A program made the translations under genes and the position numbers. Below, one piece after another: positions 43,199 to 52,572 of a stretch of DNA of 64,000 bases. The DNA is from an uncultured Lachnospiraceae bacterium (GTDB lineage Bacteria; Bacillota; Clostridia; Lachnospirales; Lachnospiraceae): the NCBI GenBank assembly GCA_910588125.1, contig CAJUPI010000007.1, positions 24,980-88,979 on the forward strand. The letters run 5' to 3'. The notes under the pieces were generated by a model, which did not search any database, had not been told where the DNA came from, and worked only from the letters and a program-made list of their open reading frames with translations. Each line of letters opens with the position of its first letter. Positions within the stretch are counted from its first letter, which is position 1.

Positions 43199-45628
43199 CT
43201 ATTTCATCATCTGCTCAGCAATATCCGCATCCACAATCTCTTCCCCTGTCCTGTCCTTCAACTGCGCCTTACTCTCCTCACTCAACCCATTATTTACCAC
43301 CGCACACATATCGCAGGTTGAACATTTATCTAGCTCTTCCTTACTTATCTTACCGTCACGAAATTCCCGGACAATCTTGTTCTCATACATGCTATAGGGA
43401 TGTTTGGAGAAGAAAGCCCTCATCTTGTGAATTGCCACCCAGATAGCCGGCTTCCAGATATATTTATGCATAGCCGGAGATACCGAACCAATCATCCAGC
43501 AATCACGATCACAACAGCGAACCTTTGCACGTACTTTTTCTGCCTCCGGACTGTTCCACAGCTCAGTCCAGCTCTGGGTATTTAAATTCCCCATAACTTC
43601 TTTATCTTTTGTTCCATTACAAGGCATAACATCACCATAAGGATCCATAAAGAAAGTATCAAAGCTCATATCACAGGGAAGCAAACGCTTTTGGCCATAA
43701 ATATAATTGATCAATCCATGATTAAAATAGGCGCGGAACCATTTCTTCGGGCTATTGCTTCTGAGTAATTCATTGATCAGATTCTCAAAATTCTTTGCAA
43801 CCATCGGGCGGTCATGAATAATATTTTTTGATTCTACAAAGTAAAAACTATTATGTAAGGATGCCGTAGCAAACTCCATTCTCATCTTATCAGAAATCCG
43901 GTAAAGCGGGACAAGGTCAGGCGCATTCCTATCCTGGACCGTCATGCCAAAGCCTACATCCCTCATTCCCATCTTACGTAATTTTTTCAGCGTATGATAG
44001 CCACGTTGGTAGCCATTTGGCAAACCCCGGATTTCATTATTAGTCTGTTCTAACCCTTCAATCGAGATGCGAATACCGATTTGCGGAAATTCTTTACAGA
44101 GTTCTACAATGCGATCCGTAAAAAAGCCATTCGTGGAAATAACGATACGATCACTTTTCTTATATAGCTCACGCACAATCTCCTTCAAATCCGTGCGGAT
44201 AAATGGTTCTCCGCCAGTAATATTCGTAAAATACATCTTTGGCAACTTTCGGATCGTCTCGATGCTGATTTCTTCCTCCGGCTTAGATGGCGCCTTATAA
44301 CGGTTGCACATGGAACAGCGTGCATTACAACGATATGTCACAATGATCGTACCATTCAGCTTTTTCTCATTTCTGTTTTCCTTACCCATAGTTTTATCTT
44401 CCTTTGTTGCACTGTCTTCTGCTTTTTTCTTTCCACTGTAAATCTGCATCAGCTTTTTGGTATATTCTTCAATATCATCAAAATGGAGCCTCTGGCAATT
44501 CCGGCTATATTGGTTTATCCGATCCCTCTCTCGCCACATTTTCTGAATTTTTGACCTAAGCTCCTCTGCATTTCCGCTTTCAAACAATTCACCTGTCTTA
44601 TCTACCTCAATCAATTCAGGAATACCGCCAATATTGGCTCCCAGAACCGGTGTTCCATACATCTGGCTTTCCATCACGGAGAATGGGCAGTTTTCATACC
44701 ACTCGGACGGATAAACAGAAAATCTTGCTTCCCGAATAAGTTTTTCCAGCATTTCTCCTTGCTGAAATCCCACATTCTTGATATTGGAAACTCCTTTGAT
44801 TTCATCCTCTAAAGGTCCTGTGCCAGCAAAAACAAAAGGAATATCCGGCAGCTCTTTACAAACTTCAATTAGTGTTCTTATTCCCTTCTCTGTGCTAAAC
44901 CTTCCAAAATACAGGATATAATCTTTCTTTTCTGTCTCTTTCCATTGCACCTTTTCCACAAAGTTATGAAGCGCCACCGTTTTTTGGGCAAACAATGGGT
45001 TGCTGTCCATTTTCCCTTTTAAAAACTCCGAACAGCACACCATTGCATCAATATATTGATACGCACCATTCATTTTCCAAAATATTGCTTCCATCGTACC
45101 GACAGCACTTTTGGCAAAACTTCCATGGATACATCTTCCTCTTGTGCAGTTCAGGAAATGCCCGCCAAGACATTTTTCGCAATTTTTACCTGTATTCGGA
45201 TTATTTAACATATGGTTTGGGCAGATTAGCTGATAGTCATGTGCTGTAAATATGATCTGGCATTTATGACCTTCTTTTCTCCATTTCTGGATCTCCAGAA
45301 TAATAGAAGGCGTCAACTGATAATTAAAATTGTTGATATGAAGAATCTGTGGCTGAAAGTCTTCAAGTACAAGACGCAGCTTTCTCCTTGCTTCGGAAGA
45401 ATAAATCGTTCTGAGCGGATATGTCAGTTTAGAAAGCTTGGATCCGCCATGAAAATCCATGTCTTTTGTATATGCATTTACTGTATTGCCAACACAACGT
45501 CCCTCATGTTCCATTCCGAAATACTGGACTTTGTGCCCCTGGCTTTTCAGATAATCTCCCAGCTTAAATATATATGTCTCTGACCCTCCATTCGGATAGA
45601 GAAATTTGTTAATCATCAAAACTCTCAT
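43199..45628 (-). CDS. GT4 glycosyltransferase fused to a radical SAM domain
   Basis: An 809-aa fusion. Residues 1-395 are a GT4 glycosyltransferase (NKFLYPNGGSETYIF, the ILYFGRFSTEKGIRTLIE, and ENCPFSVMESQMYGTPVLG with the E-x7-E motif). A charged linker follows, and from about 425 a radical SAM domain with Cys434-x3-Cys438-x2-Cys441 (CNARCSMC) and GGEP. The C-terminal Cys pairs (PCDMS, PCNGT, CCDRDC, CSTCDMC) suggest extra Fe-S clusters as in SPASM-type proteins. ATG at 45628 follows GGAGG. An internal ATG at 44389, with AAAGGAAG 8 bases upstream, could yield a free radical SAM protein. Confidence 0.83.
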   Translation of the reverse strand: MRVLMINKFLYPNGGSETYIFKLGDYLKSQGHKVQYFGMEHEGRCVGNTVNAYTKDMDFHGGSKLSKLTYPLRTIYSSEARRKLRLVLEDFQPQILHINNFNYQLTPSIILEIQKWRKEGHKCQIIFTAHDYQLICPNHMLNNPNTGKNCEKCLGGHFLNCTRGRCIHGSFAKSAVGTMEAIFWKMNGAYQYIDAMVCCSEFLKGKMDSNPLFAQKTVALHNFVEKVQWKETEKKDYILYFGRFSTEKGIRTLIEVCKELPDIPFVFAGTGPLEDEIKGVSNIKNVGFQQGEMLEKLIREARFSVYPSEWYENCPFSVMESQMYGTPVLGANIGGIPELIEVDKTGELFESGNAEELRSKIQKMWRERDRINQYSRNCQRLHFDDIEEYTKKLMQIYSGKKKAEDSATKEDKTMGKENRNEKKLNGTIIVTYRCNARCSMCNRYKAPSKPEEEISIETIRKLPKMYFTNITGGEPFIRTDLKEIVRELYKKSDRIVISTNGFFTDRIVELCKEFPQIGIRISIEGLEQTNNEIRGLPNGYQRGYHTLKKLRKMGMRDVGFGMTVQDRNAPDLVPLYRISDKMRMEFATASLHNSFYFVESKNIIHDRPMVAKNFENLINELLRSNSPKKWFRAYFNHGLINYIYGQKRLLPCDMSFDTFFMDPYGDVMPCNGTKDKEVMGNLNTQSWTELWNSPEAEKVRAKVRCCDRDCWMIGSVSPAMHKYIWKPAIWVAIHKMRAFFSKHPYSMYENKIVREFRDGKISKEELDKCSTCDMCAVVNNGLSEESKAQLKDRTGEEIVDADIAEQMMK

Positions 45629-45681
45629 ATCATTCAATCCTCCCCATATCTTACCCGATGGCCCTCCGCCGTTATCCAAAT

Positions 45682-46833
45682 CTATTTTCTATATAATTCT
45701 AATGTCTTTTCTACTGCCATGTTCCAATGATATCTGCTGCAAATATAATCTGCTGCCTGATCCTTATACATTTTTACTCTTCGCTCATCATCACAAAATC
45801 CTTGCAGCTTTTTTTGTAAGTCGGCTATATCGCCTTTCCTGAAGGTTTCCGCGTAATGGCCAACTACATCAGCACATTCGGGAATATCCGATATCAGGCA
45901 ACAATTTCCATAGCTCATCGCCTCTAGCAAGCTGAGCGGCATTCCCTCCAGATCACTGGGAAGCGTATATAAATAAGCATTACTGTACAGCTCCTGAAGC
46001 ATTTTCCCCTGAACAAATCCTGTAAAAATAATCCGGTTATCGCCAGCCGCCAGACTTTTTAACTTTTCCATATATTCATCCGTATCAGAAGCACCACCGG
46101 CAATCACTAATTTCTTCTCCGTTCTGACATTTCGGAATGCCTCTATCAGATAATGCTCTCCTTTTTCCGGCACAATACGGCCAAGATAAAGAATATAAGA
46201 ATCCTTTTCCAGCCCAAATTTTTCCTGGATCCGCTGCGCCTCCAATCGTTCTGGCTGGATGACTCCGTTCGGAATATATTGGGTATCTCTTTTGTATGTA
46301 TCCTTAAAATACTGTTTCACACCTTTGCTCAGGACAATGATCGCATTTGCCCATCTTGCCCCCATTCTTTCCCCAAAATGGATGTATTTTGAGCCAAAGC
46401 CTCCCTGCCATTTTTCACGCTGCCAGTCCAGGCCATGTACGGTAAGTATCACCCGTTTTCCCAACAATCTTGGCATCCAGCAAAAAGCTGCTGGTCCTTC
46501 TGCATGAATATGGACAACATCATAGGGCCCAAAAGCCGCTGCCAGACAAGCAAAAAGACTAGAAGAAACAGCCGCCAGCCCTTTCCGATCTATCGTAAAA
46601 ACAGGTTTCAAATGAACCCCTCTATATTCCCGAACGGGTTGGGAATCAAATTCTTTCCCGCCAATATGATGGCCAGAACGATTGTAACAAACCACATGAT
46701 GCCCCAAAGCCGCCATCCGGGTAGCCAATTCTTCCACTACTATCTCGATCCCGCCTTCTCTGCTGGGAATCCGCTTATGCCCCAGCATACAGATTCTTAA
46801 TCTTGAATCCTTATCCGTGCCCCTTTTTCCCAT
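45682..46833 (-). CDS. GT4 family glycosyltransferase
   Basis: A 383-aa GT4 glycosyltransferase. The N-terminal domain has GHKRIPSREGGIEIVVEELA and the nucleotide-sugar domain has ILYLGRIVPEKGEHYLIEAF and the catalytic EGMPLSLLEAMSYG. The glycine-rich start is typical of rhamnosyl or glucosyl transferases; specificity cannot be read. I chose the ATG at 46833 over 46860, because GGGGAG lies 8 bases before it and it begins just 4 bases after the previous stop. Confidence 0.87.
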   Translation of the reverse strand: MGKRGTDKDSRLRICMLGHKRIPSREGGIEIVVEELATRMAALGHHVVCYNRSGHHIGGKEFDSQPVREYRGVHLKPVFTIDRKGLAAVSSSLFACLAAAFGPYDVVHIHAEGPAAFCWMPRLLGKRVILTVHGLDWQREKWQGGFGSKYIHFGERMGARWANAIIVLSKGVKQYFKDTYKRDTQYIPNGVIQPERLEAQRIQEKFGLEKDSYILYLGRIVPEKGEHYLIEAFRNVRTEKKLVIAGGASDTDEYMEKLKSLAAGDNRIIFTGFVQGKMLQELYSNAYLYTLPSDLEGMPLSLLEAMSYGNCCLISDIPECADVVGHYAETFRKGDIADLQKKLQGFCDDERRVKMYKDQAADYICSRYHWNMAVEKTLELYRK

Positions 46834-46837
46834 ATCC

Positions 46838-47794
46838 TTATCTCCCCAGCAATCCGTCAATCTCCCCGCTCACTGCTTCCAGCTCCTCTTCCAGCATCCG
46901 CTTCTCCTCCTCATACCCCTTCCGCTGCTTTCCCTCTTCATTCTCCAGCCTTTGAAAATACTCTCTGGCGCCCTCGACATCTGTCACCATCATTTCATCA
47001 GCTTTGCAATAGCTATCAAACCACCGCAGCATACCGTCAAACTGTACCTGATCATAATTTTCTCCCTGAAAATCCGAGCCGATGGTATATATGATATTTC
47101 CCCGCTGCTCCACCACCTCAGACAGCAGACGAGCCGTCTTCTGTTCCTGAATTCCCCTTGAACCGGGATGCCAGATTCCTTCTCCCGCCTCAGTCAGCAT
47201 CAACGGCATATCCTCTTCCCCATGATGAACTGCAATTGCGATCCCTTTACCGGCAAGGAACTCATCCATATCCTTGTTGTAAGTTCCATAGGAAAAATAT
47301 ACCGTCCTCGGAAGCTCTGTCCCCAGATTCTGTATCATGGCTTCACATCGCTCCATCCACTCCTCAGAATCCATGCCTCCTTCCCATTTCAGGCAGCTTT
47401 GCCATCCCGCCTCCCTCAGCTCATGCCATTGCTCCTGGTTCAGGCAGCCGCTCTGCCCCAATGATTGCGTTATGGGCAATGCCACGACACCGATGTATCC
47501 TTTCGCCTTCATTTTGGGATACATGACGGTGTAAATATCTTCATCTAAATCCGTAAACAAAACCACAACCGTTGCCTTTTTTTGCGATTCCTGGATATAA
47601 TCTTTCTGCCAGTCATTCAGCCTTTGCCGAATTTCCGTCTTCTTCTGTTCTAATGGGAGCAGCCGGTTTTGTAGCTCTGCATATTCGGCCTCCCGTTGCT
47701 TTCCCGCCTGATATTCCTGGCATACAAGATAAGAGACGGCCCCTGTCAATACGATTGCCGCTAGCGCAATTCCCCACTTCAAGATCTGCTTCAT
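46838..47794 (-). CDS. Membrane-anchored polysaccharide-deacetylase-like protein
   Basis: A 318-aa protein with an N-terminal anchor helix (about 7-26), a coiled coil (about 30-65) and a domain with strands and helices resembling a NodB-type fold (VVVLFTDLDEDIYTVMYPKMKAKGYIGVVAL). The DxD and H-x3-H of true deacetylases are not convincingly present, so it may be inactive. A C-terminal coiled coil ends the protein. It is in the EPS locus, next to the peptide cassette. Function unknown. Confidence 0.55.
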   Translation of the reverse strand: MKQILKWGIALAAIVLTGAVSYLVCQEYQAGKQREAEYAELQNRLLPLEQKKTEIRQRLNDWQKDYIQESQKKATVVVLFTDLDEDIYTVMYPKMKAKGYIGVVALPITQSLGQSGCLNQEQWHELREAGWQSCLKWEGGMDSEEWMERCEAMIQNLGTELPRTVYFSYGTYNKDMDEFLAGKGIAIAVHHGEEDMPLMLTEAGEGIWHPGSRGIQEQKTARLLSEVVEQRGNIIYTIGSDFQGENYDQVQFDGMLRWFDSYCKADEMMVTDVEGAREYFQRLENEEGKQRKGYEEEKRMLEEELEAVSGEIDGLLGR

Positions 47795-47820
47795 ACCTGA
47801 ATTTACCTGCCTGCTTGTCC

Positions 47821-49017
47821 TTAAATATGTAATCTTTTAAACATCCTTTTACGTCTCTGTCCGGCTTTCATATCCTGAACCAGAGACCGGATGGGCTTGT
47901 CTTTTTTCATCACATAAGCAATATATCGAAACAGCTCATAAATCACTGCCAAATGCCCCAAAAACGGGTATCTCTGGACAGCGCGCCAATGACGTCTGCC
48001 CTGTCTCTGCATCCATCTTAATTGTTCTCTCCCGCTTCGGCTGAGAGCTTTCGCTCCCTTCCCCTCCCAGGAAATTTTCCGTCCGAAATTTCCCTGTTGA
48101 AATATGTAATCCATCAGCTCCTGGCATAATTCATCCTTTGCACCGGAGCACCATTTGATATCTTCCTTTAATCCCAGATATATCTGACACATTCTTGTTG
48201 TATGAACAGCTAAAGGCTCCAATCCGGCTTTTCCGGCTGCTTGCTGAAAGGCTGGATACCGTGTGTCATCCAGCTCCTTTTCCACATACATCCTCCAGTC
48301 AATTATCTGTCTTAAGCCCAGTCCCTGATCCAGATGCTGCCGGATATGGGAAAGCAAAACCAATCCGTTTTGCAGCCACGGCAATACCGGGATCTGATAT
48401 CCGTCTATCTGACGCCATTCTCTTTGCTCCAGCCCGTCATAAACGGACTCCATCAAAAATCTCCCTGCCCTGTTATCCGGCAGATTTGCCAGCCTTCGGT
48501 GAAGTTCAAAAATCACACCGTTTTTTTCTAAAGAGTAGTGATATTCTCCTCTGTCCTCTGGTTCCATCAGAATATAATCATTTTCCCTCATTAATCGGAA
48601 GGCTTTCTGATAATCTTTTTCCCGTACCAACAGATCCACATCTCCCATAGAACGATATTCCGGTACCGGATAATACATGGCAGCCGCGGTTCCCTTTAGA
48701 ATCACCATCGGTATCTGATGGTGCTCCATCAATTGTACCAGTTTATCCTGGACATATAAAATCTGCGACCACCGTGCTACATGGCTATAGGCAATCCCCT
48801 TCCATCGATCTTTCATTCTCGGATCTACAGCCGGATGGTTTCCAATCACATCTGCCGGCAAGGCTGCCGTTGTCTGGCTGCGCAGCTCCCTCTCTATATA
48901 TGCCCATTCCTCCTTAGGCACTGCCGGAAAGGGGAATTCTCCCAGCGCTGCTTTTAAAACATCCAATACTGGCTCTCTCTTTTCTGATGGCATTTTTTCA
49001 CCGTACTTGCTTTTCAT
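47821..49017 (-). CDS. Nucleotidyltransferase-family protein of the peptide cassette
   Basis: A 398-aa protein of the NTP_transf_5 type. LKGTAAAMYYP (107-117) and RSMGDVDLLV (122-131) give the nucleotidyltransferase core with the two acidic metal ligands. Such genes occur in lasso peptide and other RiPP clusters, often beside an HprK-like kinase, as here. The substrate is unknown. Its start overlaps the ABC transporter by 20 bases, so the two are tightly coupled. Confidence 0.8.
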   Translation of the reverse strand: MKSKYGEKMPSEKREPVLDVLKAALGEFPFPAVPKEEWAYIERELRSQTTAALPADVIGNHPAVDPRMKDRWKGIAYSHVARWSQILYVQDKLVQLMEHHQIPMVILKGTAAAMYYPVPEYRSMGDVDLLVREKDYQKAFRLMRENDYILMEPEDRGEYHYSLEKNGVIFELHRRLANLPDNRAGRFLMESVYDGLEQREWRQIDGYQIPVLPWLQNGLVLLSHIRQHLDQGLGLRQIIDWRMYVEKELDDTRYPAFQQAAGKAGLEPLAVHTTRMCQIYLGLKEDIKWCSGAKDELCQELMDYIFQQGNFGRKISWEGKGAKALSRSGREQLRWMQRQGRRHWRAVQRYPFLGHLAVIYELFRYIAYVMKKDKPIRSLVQDMKAGQRRKRMFKRLHI

Positions 49018-50788
49018 TTTCTGCGCCTACATTCTCTGTATCCATAACGATCTGTTTATCACAAAAACCCAATACTGCCGGCCGATGAGTTACAATCAAG
49101 ACCGTTTTATCTGTCATCGCCTTCAAATTTGTCAGCAGCCGGCACTCCGTCTCCTCATCCAGCGCGCTGGTAGCCTCATCCAACAGCAAAACCGGACGGT
49201 TAGCATATATTGCCCTGGCGATAGCCAGGCGCTGCATCTGCCCTTCAGACAGGCCGCCTCCCCGCTCTCCTAATACCGTATCCAGGCCGTTTTCCAGAGA
49301 CTCCATAAATTCGTCTGCACAGGCAATCTGCAAGGCCCGGAGCATGGACTCCTCCTGTTCCCGCCCCATCTTCTCCTTGTCGCCAAATGCCACGATCTCC
49401 CGAATCGTGCCGCTCATCAGCTGGTTTCCCTGTGGTACATAGGCGAATAACCCACGCCATCGCGCCGTCAGCGGCTGTTTTGCCACCTGCCCTCCGCTTC
49501 GTCCCTTTATATACAGCTCTCCGGAATCCAGAGAGTACAAGCCCATCAAAACTTTTAGCACCGTACTTTTTCCACACCCGGAACGGCCAGTAAAGGCTAT
49601 ATATTCCCCTTTCCGGATCTCCAGATCCAGGCCGGACAGCACCAAGACGCCAGGATAACCTTCTTTTTTGATTTTTACACTCCAAGAAGCGTCTTTTCCG
49701 GCATTTTCGTTCGGATTCCGAACCGGATATGAAAACCTCGCTTCCCGCAAGCCCAGGCTTTCCCATTGCTTTTGATAGAAATCGCTCAGCTCTTCTTCTG
49801 CCATCGGCTCTTCCTCACAATCACTGGCATAATATTCTGCTTCCATCAGACGCTCTGCACTTGCTGTCATGGCAAAATACCTGGGCAAAAATGACGTAAG
49901 ATTGGCAAATGGAGACTGGATTTGACCCATCAGCTGCAGGATCGCCGTCATGGTTCCATAAGATAATGTCCCTTTCAAAATGCCATAGCCGCAATAAGCA
50001 GCCCCAAACAGATACACCCCGTTGACTGCTGCCCCAAAGCCGGTATTACATAAATCAGACAAAAGATTCCGCCGCATACGAGCTGCCTTATGCCGGTTCA
50101 TTTTCTCTCTGGCTGCTTCTTCCATCCTCTCTTCCATGCCAAACGTGCGGACTACCATCAGGTTTTCCAGACGCTCCTGCAAAAACACCCTGACTGCCCC
50201 GTCTGCCTCCTGGATCTGTTTGTGCAGCTGCTTTAAAACCTTCCGGAATCCATAAGTGAGCAAAAGGATCCCTGCACCGCCGGGAAGGAGAATTGCCGCA
50301 AATACTGGTTCCAGAAAAGATATGACAAGCAAAGCACCAATCATCCGGATCCCCATATTCGCCAGCCCGGGAAGGATTCCCAAAAGCCCATTGCTTACCA
50401 CTACTGTGTCCGAAGTCAGCCGGTTCATCCATTCCCCGGAATGGACTGCCGTCACCGAGGCATATGTTTTGTGCAGCAGGCAGGAAAAAAGCCTGTCCTT
50501 AAACAGGTTTTCCAAGGTGGAATGCGCCCACTCCTGAAGGGAATATCCCAATGCTCTTATTCCCATCTGGCATGACATCAAAACCGCTATTTTGGCTACC
50601 GCCTGATAAAAGCCATCCCTGTCTCCCGCCACTGCCCGGTCAATCAAATTTCGAAAAAGCAGTGCAAAAAAAATGCTGCTGACGCCCAGAAATACCTGAA
50701 GGAAAACCAGACAAACAATATATCTCTTTTTCTTCCCGGCTGCCCGGCTGAGCCATGCGAGCGTATTCATCTGTTGTCTGTTATCCAT
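48998..50788 (-). CDS. ABC transporter (membrane and ATPase domains), peptide exporter candidate
   Basis: A 596-aa single-chain half transporter. Six membrane helices (about 15-300) precede an ATPase domain with Walker A GRSGCGKST, signature LSEGQMQRLAIAR and Walker B VLLLDEATSALD. It has no N-terminal C39 peptidase domain, so it does not cleave a leader itself. Its start overlaps the radical SAM stop by 8 bases. Export of the mature peptide is inferred from the context. Confidence 0.88.
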   Translation of the reverse strand: MDNRQQMNTLAWLSRAAGKKKRYIVCLVFLQVFLGVSSIFFALLFRNLIDRAVAGDRDGFYQAVAKIAVLMSCQMGIRALGYSLQEWAHSTLENLFKDRLFSCLLHKTYASVTAVHSGEWMNRLTSDTVVVSNGLLGILPGLANMGIRMIGALLVISFLEPVFAAILLPGGAGILLLTYGFRKVLKQLHKQIQEADGAVRVFLQERLENLMVVRTFGMEERMEEAAREKMNRHKAARMRRNLLSDLCNTGFGAAVNGVYLFGAAYCGYGILKGTLSYGTMTAILQLMGQIQSPFANLTSFLPRYFAMTASAERLMEAEYYASDCEEEPMAEEELSDFYQKQWESLGLREARFSYPVRNPNENAGKDASWSVKIKKEGYPGVLVLSGLDLEIRKGEYIAFTGRSGCGKSTVLKVLMGLYSLDSGELYIKGRSGGQVAKQPLTARWRGLFAYVPQGNQLMSGTIREIVAFGDKEKMGREQEESMLRALQIACADEFMESLENGLDTVLGERGGGLSEGQMQRLAIARAIYANRPVLLLDEATSALDEETECRLLTNLKAMTDKTVLIVTHRPAVLGFCDKQIVMDTENVGAENEKQVR

Positions 50789-52172
50789 AACAAGAACCTG
50801 ACATTTCCGCCGCTTTCTGGATTTTCACCACATAGCCTGCCTTCCAGAGCATGCATTGATCCTTTACACTCCCCATCAGATCTCCGGTTTGTTCCAACGC
50901 CGAAGCACGGCATCCTCCTCCGCAATCATACTTGTATTCACAGGAAGCGCACATTTCATTCACCGCCAGCAGATCCTTCACACGGCTGTTTACAATTTTG
51001 CTATAAAAACTGTCCTTCAGTCCGTTTTGCAGGCCAATATCCGGTATCAGGGGAAACAGGCCCTGTTCTTTACAGGCTGTCATGGGCATACAGGGGAGCA
51101 AACGTCCCTCCGGCGTGATGTAACAAGTATAGCGGGCTGCCTTGCAGAGAAAACGGTTTTCACATTCCTTTGTTCCCTGGTATCTCATGGGAATCACTGA
51201 AAATTCCCTGGACTTCTTATGCAGCCGGATCACTCCTGCCAAGGTTACCTCCATCGGCATCCCTGCTTGAAAAAACCGGGGAATGTAGTCAATCATCGCC
51301 TGGATATAGGTCTGAAAATCCATGGCGTTGCCTTCACTGTTCTTTTTCCAGAGCTCTGTCCGGGCTATCGTCCCGACACGCAGACGGGATACTCCCATAC
51401 CGGCCAGCAGCTCCACCGTTTTGGGCAAGGCATCCAGGCTCCCTTTATGGATACACAGCTCTACACTGGTAGGAAATTTCCAGCTCTCACAAATCCTTAA
51501 TGCGCCGATCGCAGCTTCCTCCGCACCCCTGACTCCCCGCATCCAGTCATGCCAGCCCACACCGTCGAAGCTGATGACAAATTCCGGCCTCAGGTTTCTT
51601 TTTTCAAATTCCCCTAACACATCTTCTGTCAGCAAATAACCATTGGTGTATATCTGGCCGACCGTCATTTGATATGATTGTATCGCATCAATCAACTGCC
51701 AGAAATCCTTGCGTACCAGAGGCTCTCCGCCAGTGATATCTACACAAAGCACGCCGCATCCTGCCATTTGCCGGATCAAATCCATTGCCTGCTGATGGGA
51801 CAGCTCTCCCAGTTTTCCTTCCGGCGCATCCATATAGCAATGGCGGCAGCGGAAATTGCAATATCCGGTAACCGACCACAGAACAGACTGGACAAACGGG
51901 TTATCATAGTACCGGTAATATTGATCTGCCGCCAGTTCTTTCTCCTGCAGGCAAGGCTCTACTACATTTTCCGCTTCATATCGGTGTAACACCTGCTTCA
52001 TTTCATCCGACATATATTCTTTCTCTAAATCCGTGGAGCCATCACACAAAAGAAGCGTCTGGAATTCCTCTTGTTTTAAATACCGTATGCGATTTTCCGT
52101 GCGCTTCACCAATACCCAGGGTGTCCGGCTCCATCCACGCAGAGAATAAGATAATTTAAGTCTGTAATACAT
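50781..52172 (-). CDS. Radical SAM/SPASM peptide-modifying enzyme
   Basis: A 463-aa radical SAM enzyme. The cluster motif is Cys105-Asn-Phe-Arg-Cys109-Arg-His-Cys112, with GGEP after it, and a C-terminal SPASM region with CENRFLC, RLLPCMPM and CASCEYKYDCGGGC. The N-terminal 95 residues may contain a peptide-binding segment. Such enzymes put thioether, C-C or epimer modifications on ribosomal peptides. A 53-aa precursor-like gene lies directly upstream; a hairpin lies between them. Confidence 0.88.
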   Translation of the reverse strand: MYYRLKLSYSLRGWSRTPWVLVKRTENRIRYLKQEEFQTLLLCDGSTDLEKEYMSDEMKQVLHRYEAENVVEPCLQEKELAADQYYRYYDNPFVQSVLWSVTGYCNFRCRHCYMDAPEGKLGELSHQQAMDLIRQMAGCGVLCVDITGGEPLVRKDFWQLIDAIQSYQMTVGQIYTNGYLLTEDVLGEFEKRNLRPEFVISFDGVGWHDWMRGVRGAEEAAIGALRICESWKFPTSVELCIHKGSLDALPKTVELLAGMGVSRLRVGTIARTELWKKNSEGNAMDFQTYIQAMIDYIPRFFQAGMPMEVTLAGVIRLHKKSREFSVIPMRYQGTKECENRFLCKAARYTCYITPEGRLLPCMPMTACKEQGLFPLIPDIGLQNGLKDSFYSKIVNSRVKDLLAVNEMCASCEYKYDCGGGCRASALEQTGDLMGSVKDQCMLWKAGYVVKIQKAAEMSGSCYG

Positions 52173-52234
52173 AGCCTTTCACCTCAATCCGGCAACGCCG
52201 TTATATGAGCGTTTCCCGATACCTCGTAGAGTTT

Positions 52235-52269
52235 GAGGACTACCCTGCTTTTCAAACAGGATGGTCCTC
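52235..52269 (-). terminator. Hairpin between precursor and radical SAM genes
   Basis: GAGGACTACCCTG (52235-52247) pairs with CAGGATGGTCCTC (52257-52269), with two mismatches, around a 9-nt loop. No T-run follows on the minus strand. It may partly stop transcription or protect the mRNA end, giving more precursor than enzyme. Confidence 0.5.
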
Positions 52270-52333
52270 CTTCTTCGATGATCATTCAGACAAAACCAGG
52301 CGATAGACATCCGGTTTTTCACAATTCACATTG

Positions 52334-52495
52334 CTAAAAATCCTTAACCACATGTCCCGTGCTTCCGTCACAGCCGAATTCATCATCAATTTCGCCCCAA
52401 TTCCATTCGTCTTTTCCCAGTACTTCTGTACTCGTTGTCACCACATCGCTGTTATCAAAGAGAATAACCTCTGCTTCCGCTTTTTCATATTTCAT
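52334..52495 (-). CDS. RiPP precursor peptide candidate (53 aa)
   Basis: A 53-aa reading frame that was too short for routine ORF lists. It starts MKYEKAEAEVILFDNSDVVT, which looks like a leader (amphipathic start, then a DNSDV stretch common to Clostridia precursors), continues through a Trp/Asp-rich middle (DEWNWGEIDDEFG) and ends CDGSTGHVVKDF, with one Cys. GGAGG lies 8 bases before the ATG. It sits between the S26 peptidase and radical SAM genes on the same strand. That it is the enzyme's substrate is inferred. Confidence 0.75.
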   Translation of the reverse strand: MKYEKAEAEVILFDNSDVVTTSTEVLGKDEWNWGEIDDEFGCDGSTGHVVKDF

Positions 52496-52520
52496 GATAA
52501 GTACCTCCTTCCTTCAAAAA

Positions 52521-52550
52521 ATTATAATAAATACGCCTGTCTTTTCAGAA
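52521..52550 (-). promoter_or_regulatory. Possible promoter for the precursor gene
   Basis: A perfect TATAAT (52526-52521, minus strand) lies about 25 bases before the precursor ATG; the -35 (TTCTGA, 18-bp spacer) is weak. This could give extra precursor transcripts, apart from the kinase promoter. Confidence 0.35.
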
Positions 52551-52572
52551 AGCATACCTACTACCGTATCCA

